A stretch of 64,000 nt of DNA from Dehalococcoidia bacterium UBA2158 (GCA_002328185.1 DCWQ01000006.1:15762-79761); one strand, 5' to 3'. Shown: positions 8,523 to 17,606, numbered from the stretch's first letter. Program-made: numbers and translations. The notes: generated by a model from the sequence alone, not told the origin.

Positions 8523-9644
8523 ATGATTAAGCCGGTGATCCCATCGACCGTAAACACAGGAGACCCGGTTGAGTTCGCTTGCGACTGGGGCAAGGTCGCT
8601 CGTTTGATAGTCCACGACTCCCTGAAGACCCAACCGGGCGAGAGGGTGATCATTCACTCTGACCCAACCTATTTCCCGGCCCGGACCAACTCATCCGCAC
8701 CTGCTCGGTCTGGACCGGAGCGGCCTAGTTGAACGTGTCAATGGTCGACTAGGGCGGCCTCGAAGCCGTGCGGCGCAGCCACCGCCGCCGGGAAGACCCT
8801 GCGTTGGTGCAGATGGAAGACAGCGCCATGCCTTGATATTCGACCTAGCGGACATCTATATCTGGCTGCCCACCTTTTGGATGATAAACCGGGTCAGACC
8901 CAAAAGACCCTCAAGACTTGGCCTGGCCGCTCAATACACTTCCATTGGGTGATAGACCCCAACGACCCGGTGGAATTCGGCATCCTTTCGGAGATGCGTG
9001 AGAAGGTGCTCTTCATCGACTACGCGGCGCTCGACTCGCGGCAACAAGAGTTAATTGCACCCTGCGCGACAGTTAGGAGCACATCACAAACCCGGCTGGC
9101 ACTGACCTGATTCTTGCCCTTAAAGAGGCCTATTTCCACCGGGGCAACGGCCAAGCTTCCAAAGAGTTCATCAACCCCTACGCCGCACCGGGCAGCGCAT
9201 GTGATCGGGAAGTGGATCTGCCGGCGGGGGCGATTCGCACTGTCGACATCACAAACCCACAAGAGCGATTGGTCTGTACCGACGAGACGTTTTTCGCGCG
9301 GCATGTGGGGACTCTGACGTACACCTTTCAGGATGGGCGCATCACCGGCGTGGAGTCACAGCACCATAGCGATCCCGTTCAGGCGGTCTGGGGCATTCAG
9401 ATCGGAGACAACGACCGCATCGGCGAGTTCAACCGGGGGTCGGCCCCGGGTTGACGCTACTGCCCAAATACCACAAATAGTTCCCTAGTTCGAGTACGGC
9501 GACGGCGTTACCCGGCTGAGCTTCGGAGATAACCAGGGTTCCGGCGGAGACGTCATCTTCAGCTACCACCACTGGTCGTTCTTGATCAACGCTACGGTGC
9601 AGGCCGATGGCAAAACCTTGGTGGAAAGCGGGAAGCTGGCCTAG
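8523..9644 (+). pseudogene. decayed M29-like aminopeptidase gene
   Basis: A good ribosome site (AGGAGGG) and ATG at 8523 open a frame whose pieces match the thermophilic-aminopeptidase (M29) family, but only if frames are switched repeatedly. The pieces are VEFACDWGKVARLIVHDSLK and PGERVIIHSDPTYFP first, then TDLILALKEAYFHRGNG and VDLPAGAIRTVDIT (9110-9250), then IGEFNRGSAPG, and after a stop and shifts VRYGDGVTRLSFGDN and HHWSF with a terminal ADGKTLVESGKLA and stop at 9642-9644. Several in-frame stops and shifts and a missing centre make it a clear pseudogene. The exact subfamily is uncertain, since related metalloenzymes share these motifs. Confidence 0.75.
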
Positions 9645-9657
9645 GACTCCCGGCTGG

Positions 9658-10497
9658 TCAGTTGCGGATCAACAAGCCTGGCTGACACTTGCGGCAGTAA
9701 CTGGTGATACGCTGGTTGGCGTTCAGTTGGGTGATCTTGCCGCCGCACTTGGGGCAAGGTTGACCGCCCTTGTTGTGCACCTGTAGGAAGTCGCGCACCT
9801 TCTTGTGAATGTCGCCGCCCATGCGCTCTCGGAGGGTCTCGGTGGCTTCTTCCAGCACCTGGCGGCACTGGGTGTGGAGTGTTTTAAGTTCGTCCGGCTT
9901 GAGGGCCCGGCATTTCTTGAAGGGCGATATGCCGGCGGAGAAGAGTATCTCGTCTGAGTAGGCGTTGCCGATGCCCGAGATGAAGGCTCCTCGGGTGAGG
10001 ACGCCCTTGATCTCGCCGGTGAACTTCTTCAGCCGTTCTTGGAACTCGTCGAAGTCGATGATTGAGAGGACGTCGGGGCCCAGGCCGGTGTATTGGGGAA
10101 CTAGGTCATCCTGGGCGTCGCTGCCGTCCTCGCCGTTAGCGATATAGTAGACCTTGCCCATCTGCCGGTCGTCCAGGTAACGCAGGTCCATGCCGCCGCC
10201 CACGTTCAACGACACACAGGTCTTCTTCTGGACTCGCACGCTTTCTTGGCAGTGTTGCAGCGCGCCGGTGAGCATGGGGTTGATCGCCAGACTGCGACCG
10301 CCGGAGAACCGCAGCGTCAGGAACTTGCCCTTCCGCTGGGCGTCCAACAGCGTTCGGCCGGGCAGGTCTTCGGTAATCTCGGTGGCCAGAGACCGCACAA
10401 CCGTAGGCCGCAGGACCTTGCAGGACGCCACAGTCGCGTCCTTCAGGTTGGCGTTCAAGTAGTCCTTGATGACTTCCAAGTCTGGCGCTTCGGGCAT
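9658..10497 (-). CDS. mutM: formamidopyrimidine-DNA glycosylase (Fpg/Nei family)
   Basis: A base-excision repair glycosylase/AP lyase for oxidised purines. The start at 10497 gives MPEAPDLEV, exposing the catalytic Pro and Glu after Met removal; the longer reading from 10515 would bury them. The conserved Lys region is RKGKFLTLRF, the H2TH helix region contains ISGIGNAYSDEILFSAGI, and the C-terminal zinc finger has four cysteines (CPKCGGKI...YCRKC). At 279 residues it has family length. No Shine-Dalgarno is visible; TATATTAT lies just upstream of the ATG, so a very short or leaderless transcript is possible. It could be a Nei-type rather than a strict Fpg enzyme. Confidence 0.9.
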   Translation of the reverse strand: MPEAPDLEVIKDYLNANLKDATVASCKVLRPTVVRSLATEITEDLPGRTLLDAQRKGKFLTLRFSGGRSLAINPMLTGALQHCQESVRVQKKTCVSLNVGGGMDLRYLDDRQMGKVYYIANGEDGSDAQDDLVPQYTGLGPDVLSIIDFDEFQERLKKFTGEIKGVLTRGAFISGIGNAYSDEILFSAGISPFKKCRALKPDELKTLHTQCRQVLEEATETLRERMGGDIHKKVRDFLQVHNKGGQPCPKCGGKITQLNANQRITSYCRKCQPGLLIRN

Positions 10498-10593
10498 AGC
10501 GATAATATACAGCAACGATACAATCGGCGTCTGGATTACTGCTTTACCACGGGGGTCTTGTCATCCACATAGAAGGAGACTTAGCTCAGTATA

Positions 10594-11076
10594 ATGGGCG
10601 TTATGCTGATCGGCGTTGTATCCGACACCCATGGCTTCTATGACCTGCGTGTGCCGCCGCTGCTTGAGGGAGTGGAGCACATCCTGCATGCGGGCGACAT
10701 TGGCTCGGGGCAGATCATCGAACAGCTATCGGAGATCGCGCCCGTGACGGCGGTGCGGGGCAACGCCGACCGGGAAGGGCCCGAGTCCGAGTTCCCTAAG
10801 ATCGAGACTCTCGAATTGGGTGGATGCCGCATCTATTTGACCCACATCGTGAAAGTTCCAAAAGATGGGGACGATGCTGGGCTGGCGGCTTATTTGGTAA
10901 ATGGAGCGGATGTGGTTGTGTTTGGCCACAGCCACATGGCTTTCCATGAATCGAGGGGCGGGCTGGCTTTCTTCAACCCCGGCGCGGCGGGCAAACGGCG
11001 GTTCAAGGTGGTGCCGTCCATCGGGTTGTTGGAGTTGGAGCCGGGGCTGGTGCAGGGGCGGATACTGGTTCTTTGA
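10594..11076 (+). CDS. YfcE/MJ0936-type metallophosphoesterase
   Basis: A small (160-residue) calcineurin-like phosphodiesterase. The dinuclear metal motifs are all present: GVVSDTHG (D-x-H), LHAGDIGSG (G-D), VRGNADRE (GNxD in place of GNCD), THIVKV and FGHSHMAFHE (GHSH). MJ0936/YfcE enzymes hydrolyse simple phosphodiesters; the biological substrate is not known. The start could be ATG 10594 or ATG 10603; an AGAAGGAG site at 10571-10578 fits either loosely. It is transcribed away from mutM and is apparently monocistronic. Confidence 0.88.
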   Translation: MGVMLIGVVSDTHGFYDLRVPPLLEGVEHILHAGDIGSGQIIEQLSEIAPVTAVRGNADREGPESEFPKIETLELGGCRIYLTHIVKVPKDGDDAGLAAYLVNGADVVVFGHSHMAFHESRGGLAFFNPGAAGKRRFKVVPSIGLLELEPGLVQGRILVL

Positions 11077-11101
11077 GGGTTGGTTTGTGCTGGGATGAAA
11101 A

Positions 11102-11141
11102 GCCCCCATCCTAATCTTCTCCCATGAGCGGGGGAAGGGAC
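11102..11141. repeat. dispersed repeat, copy downstream of the MFS gene
   Basis: The core CCCCCATCCTAATCTTCTCC followed by GGGGAAGGGA resembles the copy at 12414-12452 in the same orientation. The two lie at either end of the MFS gene. Each contains an imperfect CCTTCC/GGAAGG hairpin. Confidence 0.55.
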
Positions 11142-12403
11142 TAACTACTTCTGCCTCTGACTGTGAAGAAGGCCAGCACCCCAGAGCCGACGGTTATGGC
11201 GGCTATGAGTTGGATGGCTGGTTTGAAGCCGAATAGGTCGGCTACGGCGCCGGCTAGCAGGGCGCCGACGATGAATCCGGCGTCGCGCCAGAACCGGTAT
11301 ACGCCCAGGAATGCCGCCCGGTCGGCGGCGGGTACGGCGTCGCCCACGGCGGCCAAAAGCGTGGGGTAGACCAGGGCTGTGCCCAAGCCGAGCAGAGCCA
11401 TGGCACCGAGCCAGACACCGTAGGAGTCCACCCCCGCCGTTACAGAGATTGCCGTGCCCTGGAGCACCATGCCTACCGTGATTAGAGGTTTGCGCCCCAG
11501 GATGTCACTGGCCCAGCCGGTGGCCAGTTGGAGGCCGCCCCAGACCAGGGGGTAGACCGCGACCAAAATAGCGATTCGGTCCAGGGACAGGCCTTGACTG
11601 GCGAAATAGAGCGGGAAAATCCCCCAGGCCACACCGTCGTTCAGGTTTTTCACCAGTCCGGCTTGGGTGATCCCGAACAGGTAGGGCTTGCGCCAAGTGC
11701 CGTCGGCAAAGTTTGACTTGAATGATGAGCGAACTGGCGCCGCTCCTGAAATTCCGCCGGTTTCCAATGCTAGATGGGCCGACGTGTCCCGGATGAAGAG
11801 CACGCTAAAGGCCAGACCGGTGGCGGCTATGGCGGTTCCCAGGTAGAAGGGCTCGGGCCTAAGGCCGTAGGAGTCGGCGATGATCCCGGTCAATAACGCC
11901 ATCACTGCCAGGGATGTATAGCCGGCTGTTTCGTTGAATCCCAGCACCAGTCCTCGGAACCTGGGTCCGGCCAGGTCCATCTTCATGTTGACTGTCATGG
12001 ACCAGGCAAGCCCCTGGTTTACACCCAATAATAGGTTGGCGCCGATGATCCAGCCCCAGGCAGGCGCCCAGATCAACAGTAGCGGCACCGGGATGCCGAT
12101 CATCCAACCGGCGATGAGGATGCGCCGGCGGGTAAGCCATTGGGTGAGGGGTCCGACCAGGAGGTTGGATCCGGCCTTGGCCAGGCCGAAGGTGGCGATG
12201 AAGGAGACAACGGCGGTCTTGGAGGTGACGCCGAATTCTTGTTCGGCCAGTCCCGGCAGGATGGTGCGCTCCATGCCAATCATCCCGCCGACGAACATAT
12301 TGGTGGCTACCAGCAGGGCGATCTGACGCCAGTTGTCGGACAGGCCGAGGGTGACTGGCCTTTGGGTGGACGCGAACGCGGGGAGCCAGTTAGTGATGCG
12401 CAT
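11141..12403 (-). CDS. major facilitator superfamily transporter
   Basis: A 420-residue, twelve-helix MFS carrier. Loop 2-3 carries LLVGPLTQWLTRRRILIAGW, a variant of the G-x-L-a-D-r-x-G-R-k motif, and the second half repeats it as LATGWASDILGRKPLITVGM. The last helices run VYRFWRDAGFIVGALLAGAV to the C-terminus. Substrate is not predictable. The gene is flanked by two copies of a dispersed repeat (11102 and 12414). Confidence 0.87.
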   Translation of the reverse strand: MRITNWLPAFASTQRPVTLGLSDNWRQIALLVATNMFVGGMIGMERTILPGLAEQEFGVTSKTAVVSFIATFGLAKAGSNLLVGPLTQWLTRRRILIAGWMIGIPVPLLLIWAPAWGWIIGANLLLGVNQGLAWSMTVNMKMDLAGPRFRGLVLGFNETAGYTSLAVMALLTGIIADSYGLRPEPFYLGTAIAATGLAFSVLFIRDTSAHLALETGGISGAAPVRSSFKSNFADGTWRKPYLFGITQAGLVKNLNDGVAWGIFPLYFASQGLSLDRIAILVAVYPLVWGGLQLATGWASDILGRKPLITVGMVLQGTAISVTAGVDSYGVWLGAMALLGLGTALVYPTLLAAVGDAVPAADRAAFLGVYRFWRDAGFIVGALLAGAVADLFGFKPAIQLIAAITVGSGVLAFFTVRGRSS

Positions 12404-12413
12404 AAGATGGAGT

Positions 12414-12452
12414 GCCCCATCTTAACCTTCCCCCTTGCCAGGTGGAAGGGAT
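12414..12452. repeat. dispersed repeat, copy upstream of the MFS gene
   Basis: The core GCCCCATCTTAACCTTCCCC and then GGTGGAAGGGATCT is a direct partner of the 11102-11141 element. It is short and AT-poor, with a small imperfect hairpin. Confidence 0.55.
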
Positions 12453-12463
12453 CTTTTGCCCTA

Positions 12464-13309
12464 TTAATCCAGCCGAATGGCTTGGGAGCCGAGTTGGGGC
12501 CAGGCGGCGGGGGCGGCGGCTTTTTCTAGGCGTTCGTCCAGGGGCAGGTCTTCGTCCCAATAGTAGCCGATGAAGCGTTGGCCGTTGATGCCGTCGGAAG
12601 CGTCCGAGGCCAGCCAGACCACGGGCGCCTGCATGACTTCAGGGTTGATCATGTTCTCGCGTTGGTGATGGGTGTCGTCTGGGATCAGGTCGGTGCTGGC
12701 CATGCCACCGGGCACCAAGACGTTGACCGTGACTCCGGTGCCCTCCAACTCGCGGGACGCCATGGCGACCAGGGCTTCATGGGCAGCTTTGGAAGGGCCG
12801 TAGGGCGCGCCGCCCTCGCGGTACATGGTGTTCGTACTGGTGGTGACGCCGATGATTCGACCCCAGCCTTGGGCCAGCATGTGGGGCACAACGGTCCGGG
12901 TCATATAGAAGGGGCCGCTGCTGTTCACCGAGACGACCCGGTCCCATTCTTCGACGGGCACCTCCCAGAAGTTGTTTTTGGTCTCGCCGCCCATGAGCAT
13001 GTTCTTGGGCGCGATACCGGCGTTGTTGACCAATATATGGAGCCCGCCCAGGTCTTCGATGGTGCGCTGTATCGAACGCTCGGCCTCGCCGGTGGAAGAA
13101 ACATCAACGATCTGGGTCATGACGCAATCGTCGCCGCCGATCTCGCGCATGTAATTGGAAGTCTCGTCCAGCCACTGCTGGTTGATGTCCATCATGGACA
13201 CTCTAGCGCCAGCCTTAACTAACGCCTCAGTCATAGCCCGCCCTAACCCTCTAGGACTGGCCGCCCCAGTCACAATGGCAATCTTCCCTTCAAGAACCCT
13301 CTCACGCAT
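12464..13309 (-). CDS. SDR-family oxidoreductase
   Basis: A classical short-chain dehydrogenase/reductase of about 281 residues from the start MRERVLEGKIAIVTG at 13309; the longer ORF adds a non-conserved N-terminus. The cofactor motif TGAASPRGLGRA has an insertion relative to TGxxxGxG. The NNAG motif is HILVNNAGIA, and the catalytic Tyr/Lys are in APYGPSKAA. Asp in MMDINQQW after beta-2 suggests NAD(H) preference. It may be co-transcribed with the SDR gene upstream (13371-14123), a 61-nt gap. Substrate unknown. Confidence 0.88.
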   Translation of the reverse strand: MRERVLEGKIAIVTGAASPRGLGRAMTEALVKAGARVSMMDINQQWLDETSNYMREIGGDDCVMTQIVDVSSTGEAERSIQRTIEDLGGLHILVNNAGIAPKNMLMGGETKNNFWEVPVEEWDRVVSVNSSGPFYMTRTVVPHMLAQGWGRIIGVTTSTNTMYREGGAPYGPSKAAHEALVAMASRELEGTGVTVNVLVPGGMASTDLIPDDTHHQRENMINPEVMQAPVVWLASDASDGINGQRFIGYYWDEDLPLDERLEKAAAPAAWPQLGSQAIRLD

Positions 13310-13370
13310 CAGAACACTCCTGCAATCTACCAAACTCGTACGAATAAAACGCGGTTGCACCGCTGCAGCG

Positions 13371-14123
13371 CTATTGGGCTAGGAAGCCGCCGTCTATCAC
13401 TAGTTCGCTGCCCGTTACGAACGATGATTCGTCCGACGCCAGGTATAGCACCCCATAGGCCACGTCTTCGGGTTGGCCCGTGCGGCCGATGGGAACGCGG
13501 GCGATGGACTCGGCCACCGCTGCCGGGTCGCCCTGGCGGAAGTCGGTCATTGGGGTGTCGATGGGGCCGGGGTGAATGGAGTTGGCCCGGATGCCCTCCG
13601 GCGCGTACTGGATGGCAGTGGACTTGGTGAAGATGCGCACCGCACCTTTGGAGGCGTTGTACACGGCCGAGACATAAGACTGGCCGGCGATTCCCGAGAT
13701 GGAAGAGATGTTTACGATGGAACCGCCGCCGGCCTTCCGCATCTCGGGGATGGTAGCTTTGGTACCCAAGAACACGCCCTTGGCGTTGACGTCCATGACC
13801 CGGTCCCACTCGTTGACGGTGATGTCTTCGAGCTCGACCCGGGACACCACGCCAGCGTTGTTGACCAGGATGTCCAACTTGCCGAAGCGGCTCACGGTTT
13901 CCGTGATGGCTGATGTCCAGTTCTCTTCACTGCTCACGTCCAGGTGGACGAAAAGACACTCGCCGCCCAGATCGTTGATCGCAGCCTCGGTCTTGCGGCC
14001 GTCTTCATCGAGCACGTCCCCGATGACGACCTTTGCGCCCTCCTGGGCGAATATTTTGGCCTCGGCGGCGCCCATTCCCCGGGCTCCGCCACTGATGAAA
14101 GCAACCTTATTCTCCAGCCGCAT
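13371..14123 (-). CDS. SDR-family oxidoreductase (glucose/cyclopentanol dehydrogenase-like)
   Basis: A complete 250-residue classical SDR: SGGARGMGAAEAK cofactor loop (11-23), VIGDVLDEDG with the NAD-selecting Asp, DILVNNAGVVSR, catalytic Ser in VNISSISG, and YNASKGAV (Y-x-x-x-K). The PG motif is IHPGPIDTPM and the C-terminus VTGSELVIDGGFLAQ. The best-known relatives oxidise secondary or cyclic alcohols, but substrate cannot be fixed from sequence. It precedes another SDR gene on the same strand. Confidence 0.9.
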   Translation of the reverse strand: MRLENKVAFISGGARGMGAAEAKIFAQEGAKVVIGDVLDEDGRKTEAAINDLGGECLFVHLDVSSEENWTSAITETVSRFGKLDILVNNAGVVSRVELEDITVNEWDRVMDVNAKGVFLGTKATIPEMRKAGGGSIVNISSISGIAGQSYVSAVYNASKGAVRIFTKSTAIQYAPEGIRANSIHPGPIDTPMTDFRQGDPAAVAESIARVPIGRTGQPEDVAYGVLYLASDESSFVTGSELVIDGGFLAQ

Positions 14124-14233
14124 AGCTACCCCCCTGCCGGTTTAATGGATAGATTCGATGTGAACCTAGACGGTTGGCAAGATTCTAACCGTTGGGCGCG
14201 GTTAGTCAATGGGGAGAGATGGAAGAATGGAAC

Positions 14234-14519
14234 TTAGTTGATGGAACAGACGATGAAGGGCTGGATACCGCTGACGGGGCCGTCGACGGTTCCGGAACAG
14301 AGGTTGTTCAACGTGCCCGCATTGACCAGGTTCCGGTCGTTTCATTGATGATGGAGCCGGCGTTGTTGACGTCGTCGTCGGTGAGATTGGTTGAGGAACC
14401 GGCATTTGTGAGTGCGCCGCCGAGCTTGATGTCCGACAACGCGTCCAGGTTCTAGTAGGAGCTGAAGTGGAACATCTCGATGGTCTCCCGGTTGTCCTGC
14501 AGGCTGTCGAACATGTCAT
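14234..14519 (-). pseudogene. remnant of an Asn/Gly-rich repeat protein
   Basis: Between two SDR genes the minus strand encodes the peptide pieces YDMFDSLQDNRETIEMFHFS, a TAG stop, then LTNAGSSTNLTDDDVNNAGS and, after a frame change, LVNAGTLNNLCSGTVDGPVS before a TAA at 14236-14234. The N-A-G-T/S-x-x-N periodicity is like low-complexity repeats of secreted adhesin-type proteins. Stop and frameshift show it is dead. Family identity is a guess, and this is the only content of the 14124-14515 gap. Confidence 0.35.
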
Positions 14520-15283
14520 ACAGTTTCAGGGGAATGGCCTGAGTGGTCGTTGGCCCCGAACAGGTTGATGAACTGCCCGGTCATGTCGGCCGGTGCGTGG
14601 GCGGCTAAGAACAGCGCGGCCCGGGCGATATCCTCGGGTTGGGTCCATTCTGGCCCGGCATCGGGCGGGATATGACTGCCGGCCGTCATATCCGTTTCCA
14701 CCCAGCCAGGATTCAGTCCGTTGACCTTCACCCCGTGAGAGCGTACCGACTTGGCAAGGGAGGTTGTGTAGCCGATGACGCCCCACTTAGTTGCGCCGTA
14801 AGCCCCGTAATTGTCTTCGGCGATCGTCCCGGAGGATGATCCGATGTTAATCACTATTCCCTGACTCCGCTCGACCATGTGCGGCACTACGAAGTGACAA
14901 CAGAGGAATGTGCCCCGGAGATTTATGCCCATCTCCTCGTCCCAATGAGAAATGGGGGTTTCCCAAACCGGAGTGCCGTCGTGAATGATGGCGGCGTTAT
15001 TGACCAGGATGTCGATGCGACCCCAGCGGTCCAGTATCTTTCCCACAGTGTCTTCCACCTCTGTCTCTAGAGAGACGTCCATCTGCCAAACGGCCGCCTG
15101 ACCTCCGGGCCCTTCAATCTCACCTAAGACCTGTTCCAGCCGGGAGACATTCCGGCCAGTCAGCGCAACCTTGGCGCCCTCACCGGCCATAGCGATGGCG
15201 ATGGCCTGGCCGATACCCCTGCCGGCGCCGGTCACCAACACAACTTTATCTAGTAATAAATCACCCAAAGCAAAACCTTTCAT
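14516..15283 (-). CDS. SDR-family oxidoreductase
   Basis: A third classical SDR of about 255 residues. It has TGAGRGIGQAIA (cofactor), DILVNNAAII, catalytic Ser in NIGSSSG, YGATKWGVIG (Y-x-x-x-K) and LNPGWVETDM. I use the ATG at 15283 (MKGFALGDLLLDKVVLVTG). The upstream extension to 15364 would run through the tRNA-Pro gene and is rejected. It is unrelated in operon terms to the SDR pair at 12.4-14.1 kb because the repeat-protein remnant separates them. Substrate unknown. Confidence 0.87.
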   Translation of the reverse strand: MKGFALGDLLLDKVVLVTGAGRGIGQAIAIAMAGEGAKVALTGRNVSRLEQVLGEIEGPGGQAAVWQMDVSLETEVEDTVGKILDRWGRIDILVNNAAIIHDGTPVWETPISHWDEEMGINLRGTFLCCHFVVPHMVERSQGIVINIGSSSGTIAEDNYGAYGATKWGVIGYTTSLAKSVRSHGVKVNGLNPGWVETDMTAGSHIPPDAGPEWTQPEDIARAALFLAAHAPADMTGQFINLFGANDHSGHSPETV

Positions 15284-15320
15284 GAAGAGATGGTTGGAAA
15301 AGAAGAAGAGGAAACCCTGC

Positions 15321-15395
15321 TGGTCGGGGTGGGGAGAATCGAACTCCCGACCTCCTGCTCCCAAAGCAGGCGCCCTACCGCTGGGCTACACCCCG
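15321..15395 (-). tRNA. tRNA-Pro (anticodon TGG)
   Basis: The minus strand folds into a complete cloverleaf. Acceptor CGGGGTG pairs with CACCCCG, with A73 and encoded CCA. The D-arm is GCCCAGCGGTAGGGC, the anticodon arm CCTGC-TTTGGGA-GCAGG, and the T-arm GGGAG-TTCGATT-CTCCC. The anticodon at 34-36 is TGG, reading proline CCA (and CCN by wobble). Confidence 0.96.
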
Positions 15396-15632
15396 ATTGT
15401 TCTCGATTTTAACACGCGTGTGTGACGTAGACTGTCCGGAGCGCTCTACCGCCATCGCATCCGTGATATCCGATGCTCCAATCAATCGTATCGGACCCTC
15501 TGGCTACGTTCAAACACGAGTGGCAAATTAGTCAGTAATGGCGCGGTGGAGAGGGGCTTAAGGCGAGACTGTAGGGGTTCGTGGGTTCACTAGGCCGCAA
15601 AGATTAGAAGGGTGCTGCGGAGAGGGAAAAAG

Positions 15633-15707
15633 TGGTACCCCCGGAGAGGGTCGAACTCTCGTCTCCGGCTCCGGAGGCCGGCACTCTATCCACTGAGCTA
15701 CAGGGGC
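15633..15707 (-). tRNA. tRNA-Arg (anticodon CCG)
   Basis: The cloverleaf on the minus strand has acceptor GCCCCTG/CGGGGGT (a G1-U72 wobble closes it), encoded CCA, D-arm GCTCAGTGGATAGAGT, anticodon arm CCGGC-CTCCGGA-GCCGG, and T-arm GAGAG-TTCGACC-CTCTC. The anticodon is CCG, reading arginine CGG. The 237 bases between the two tRNAs contain nothing recognisable. Confidence 0.95.
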
Positions 15708-15829
15708 AGGTCAATTAGAAGAATAGCATGGTTTCCGAGGGGCCAACAAGCGCACGCAGACCACCCCTCTGGTAGACAAACCCCAGGCACCCCACTAGAC
15801 TAGGGTCACTTTCCCACCGAGGTTCAATC

Positions 15830-16882
15830 ATGCCTGTTTTCACGCCCGAATACCTGCACAAAGTCGCCTACCACATCTACCGCGCCAAGGGCACCCCAGA
15901 AGATGAAGCGGAGATCGTGGCCAGGCACCTGATCAAGGCCAATCTGTCTGGGCATGATTCACACGGGATCATACAGACGCCCACCTACGTCGAGCGTATC
16001 GACGTGGGGCATATCGTCCCCGGCGCCGAATTTGAGATAATTAAAGAGGCCCCTTGCACCGCCGTCATCGATGGCCACTGGGGCTTTGGATTCGTGCAGA
16101 CCGAGAAGGCCACCCGCTTGGCCATCGAGAAGGCCAAGACCAACGGGGTAGGGGCCGTCACCGTCTGCCATCAGAGTCACATCGGCCGGCTGGGCGACTA
16201 TCCCACCATGATGGCCGCCGAGGACATGATCGGGTTGATAACCGCCGACTCTGGTGCCGCGCCCAAACACGTCGCGCCCTTTGGCGGCATCGCCAGAAAA
16301 CTGGGCACCAACCCCATGAGCATCGGAATGCCCAGCAACTTGGACGGACCGGTCCTGATGGACATGGCCTCCAGTACCGTGGCCTTGGGCAAGATCGCCC
16401 TGTCACGCAACCGGAAAGAACAAATACCCTTGGGCTGGATCGTAGACAAGGACGGCAACCCGACCACCGACCCCAACGACTATTATTCTGGCGGGGCCAT
16501 CCTGCCCGTTGGCGTCGACCAAGGCCACAAGGGTTACGCCCTCTCATTCATGGTGGAGGTCTTCTCTGGCCTGCTCACCGGGCTGGGCTTCGGCATCGAC
16601 CCTGAAGGACGGCATAACGACGGCGTGTTCATCGCCGCCTTCAATCTGTCGCATTTCCGCGACGTAGCAGAGTTCAAGAAAGACATGGGCGAGTTTGTGG
16701 AGTTCATCAAGGACTCACCCCCCGCTGCCGGGTTCACCGAGGTGCTCTATCCGGGCGAAATCGAGTGGAACAGGGAGCAGGCCCGCCGCAAAGAGGGCAT
16801 CTTTGTGGAAGACGAGACCTGGGCGCAACTCGCCGACCTGATGAAATCGCTGGATATCGAATCAGAAGTGGGCCAGTCGTAA
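15830..16882 (+). CDS. Ldh-family malate/L-lactate dehydrogenase
   Basis: A 350-residue NAD(P)-dependent oxidoreductase of the type II malate/L-lactate dehydrogenase family, which also includes ureidoglycolate and delta-piperideine carboxylate reductases. Landmarks are GHDSHGIIQTPTYVERI (residues 43-59), the VCHQSHIGRLGDY loop with the catalytic His, GTNPMSIGMPS and DMASSTVALGKI, and the late HKGYALSFMVEVFSGLLTG. It oxidises or reduces a 2-oxo/2-hydroxy acid; which one is not determinable. It starts a short plus-strand run with the MDMPI-like gene. Confidence 0.9.
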   Translation: MPVFTPEYLHKVAYHIYRAKGTPEDEAEIVARHLIKANLSGHDSHGIIQTPTYVERIDVGHIVPGAEFEIIKEAPCTAVIDGHWGFGFVQTEKATRLAIEKAKTNGVGAVTVCHQSHIGRLGDYPTMMAAEDMIGLITADSGAAPKHVAPFGGIARKLGTNPMSIGMPSNLDGPVLMDMASSTVALGKIALSRNRKEQIPLGWIVDKDGNPTTDPNDYYSGGAILPVGVDQGHKGYALSFMVEVFSGLLTGLGFGIDPEGRHNDGVFIAAFNLSHFRDVAEFKKDMGEFVEFIKDSPPAAGFTEVLYPGEIEWNREQARRKEGIFVEDETWAQLADLMKSLDIESEVGQS

Positions 16883-16942
16883 TTCGTTTAGAAGCGACGT
16901 GGAATCGGAAATAGGCCAGCCGTAAATAGCTAGAGGAACTTA

Positions 16943-17560
16943 ATGAACGGTCAAGATATCAGGGAGACCTATCTGGAAGCGGGGGAGTTCTTCGCCAGCG
17001 TCGTCGACCAAGTGGACATCGACGGTTGGGACGAGCTTGCTCTGGGCGAGTGGTGCGCCCGCGATCTGACGGGACACACGTACCGCGCCTTTACAACCAT
17101 CCTTAGCTACTCGGCGAAACCCGGCGACAAGGTTGACCTGGAGAGTCCGGTGGACTACTTCTTGAAAGCCTTCGAATCGCTGGCCGATCCCAAGATGGTG
17201 GCAGAGCGGGGTCGGGCCGCTGGGCTGGAGATCATCGACGACCCACGGATGATGGTTCGCGGCTTCGCCATGTACGTCAAAAACAAGCTGGGAGAACTGG
17301 CCGACGACTTCATATTGGCTACTCCGGTCGGCGGCATCCGGCTCATTGACTATCTGCCGACACGGACCTTTGAGCTGGTCATCCACACCATGGACCTGGC
17401 CAAGGCCGTGGTGGTGGACGCCGAGCCTCCTGAAAAGGGCATGGCTGCAACGTTGGAGATACTGGGACAGATCGCCCTGCACCGAGGACATGCCTCAGAC
17501 CTGGTCCTGGCTGCCACCGGACGAGGGGGCCTGCCGAACGGGTTTTCGGTGCTGCCCTAG
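16943..17560 (+). CDS. maleylpyruvate isomerase (MDMPI) N-terminal-type, DinB-fold protein
   Basis: A 205-residue four-helix protein of the mycothiol-dependent maleylpyruvate isomerase/TIGR03086 type. The N-terminal WDELALGEWCARDLTGHTYR corresponds to the family W-x-x-W-x-x-x-D-x-x-H region, and LPTRTFELVIHTMDLAKAV to the later signature R-x-x-E-x-x-x-H-x-x-D. Such proteins bind a metal through three His residues and act in thiol-dependent isomerisation or detoxification, but many members have no known substrate. AGAGGAAC lies before the ATG. It follows the Ldh gene by 60 nt. Confidence 0.8.
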   Translation: MNGQDIRETYLEAGEFFASVVDQVDIDGWDELALGEWCARDLTGHTYRAFTTILSYSAKPGDKVDLESPVDYFLKAFESLADPKMVAERGRAAGLEIIDDPRMMVRGFAMYVKNKLGELADDFILATPVGGIRLIDYLPTRTFELVIHTMDLAKAVVVDAEPPEKGMAATLEILGQIALHRGHASDLVLAATGRGGLPNGFSVLP

Positions 17561-17606
17561 AGCGGGTCTCGTGGTAAGGCACACAGTACGAAAATCGTAA
17601 ACTGCG

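Noticed and set aside
14516..15364. Longer SDR start at 15364
   Set aside because: The extension is a translation of the tRNA-Pro gene; the ATG at 15283 gives a normal SDR N-terminus.
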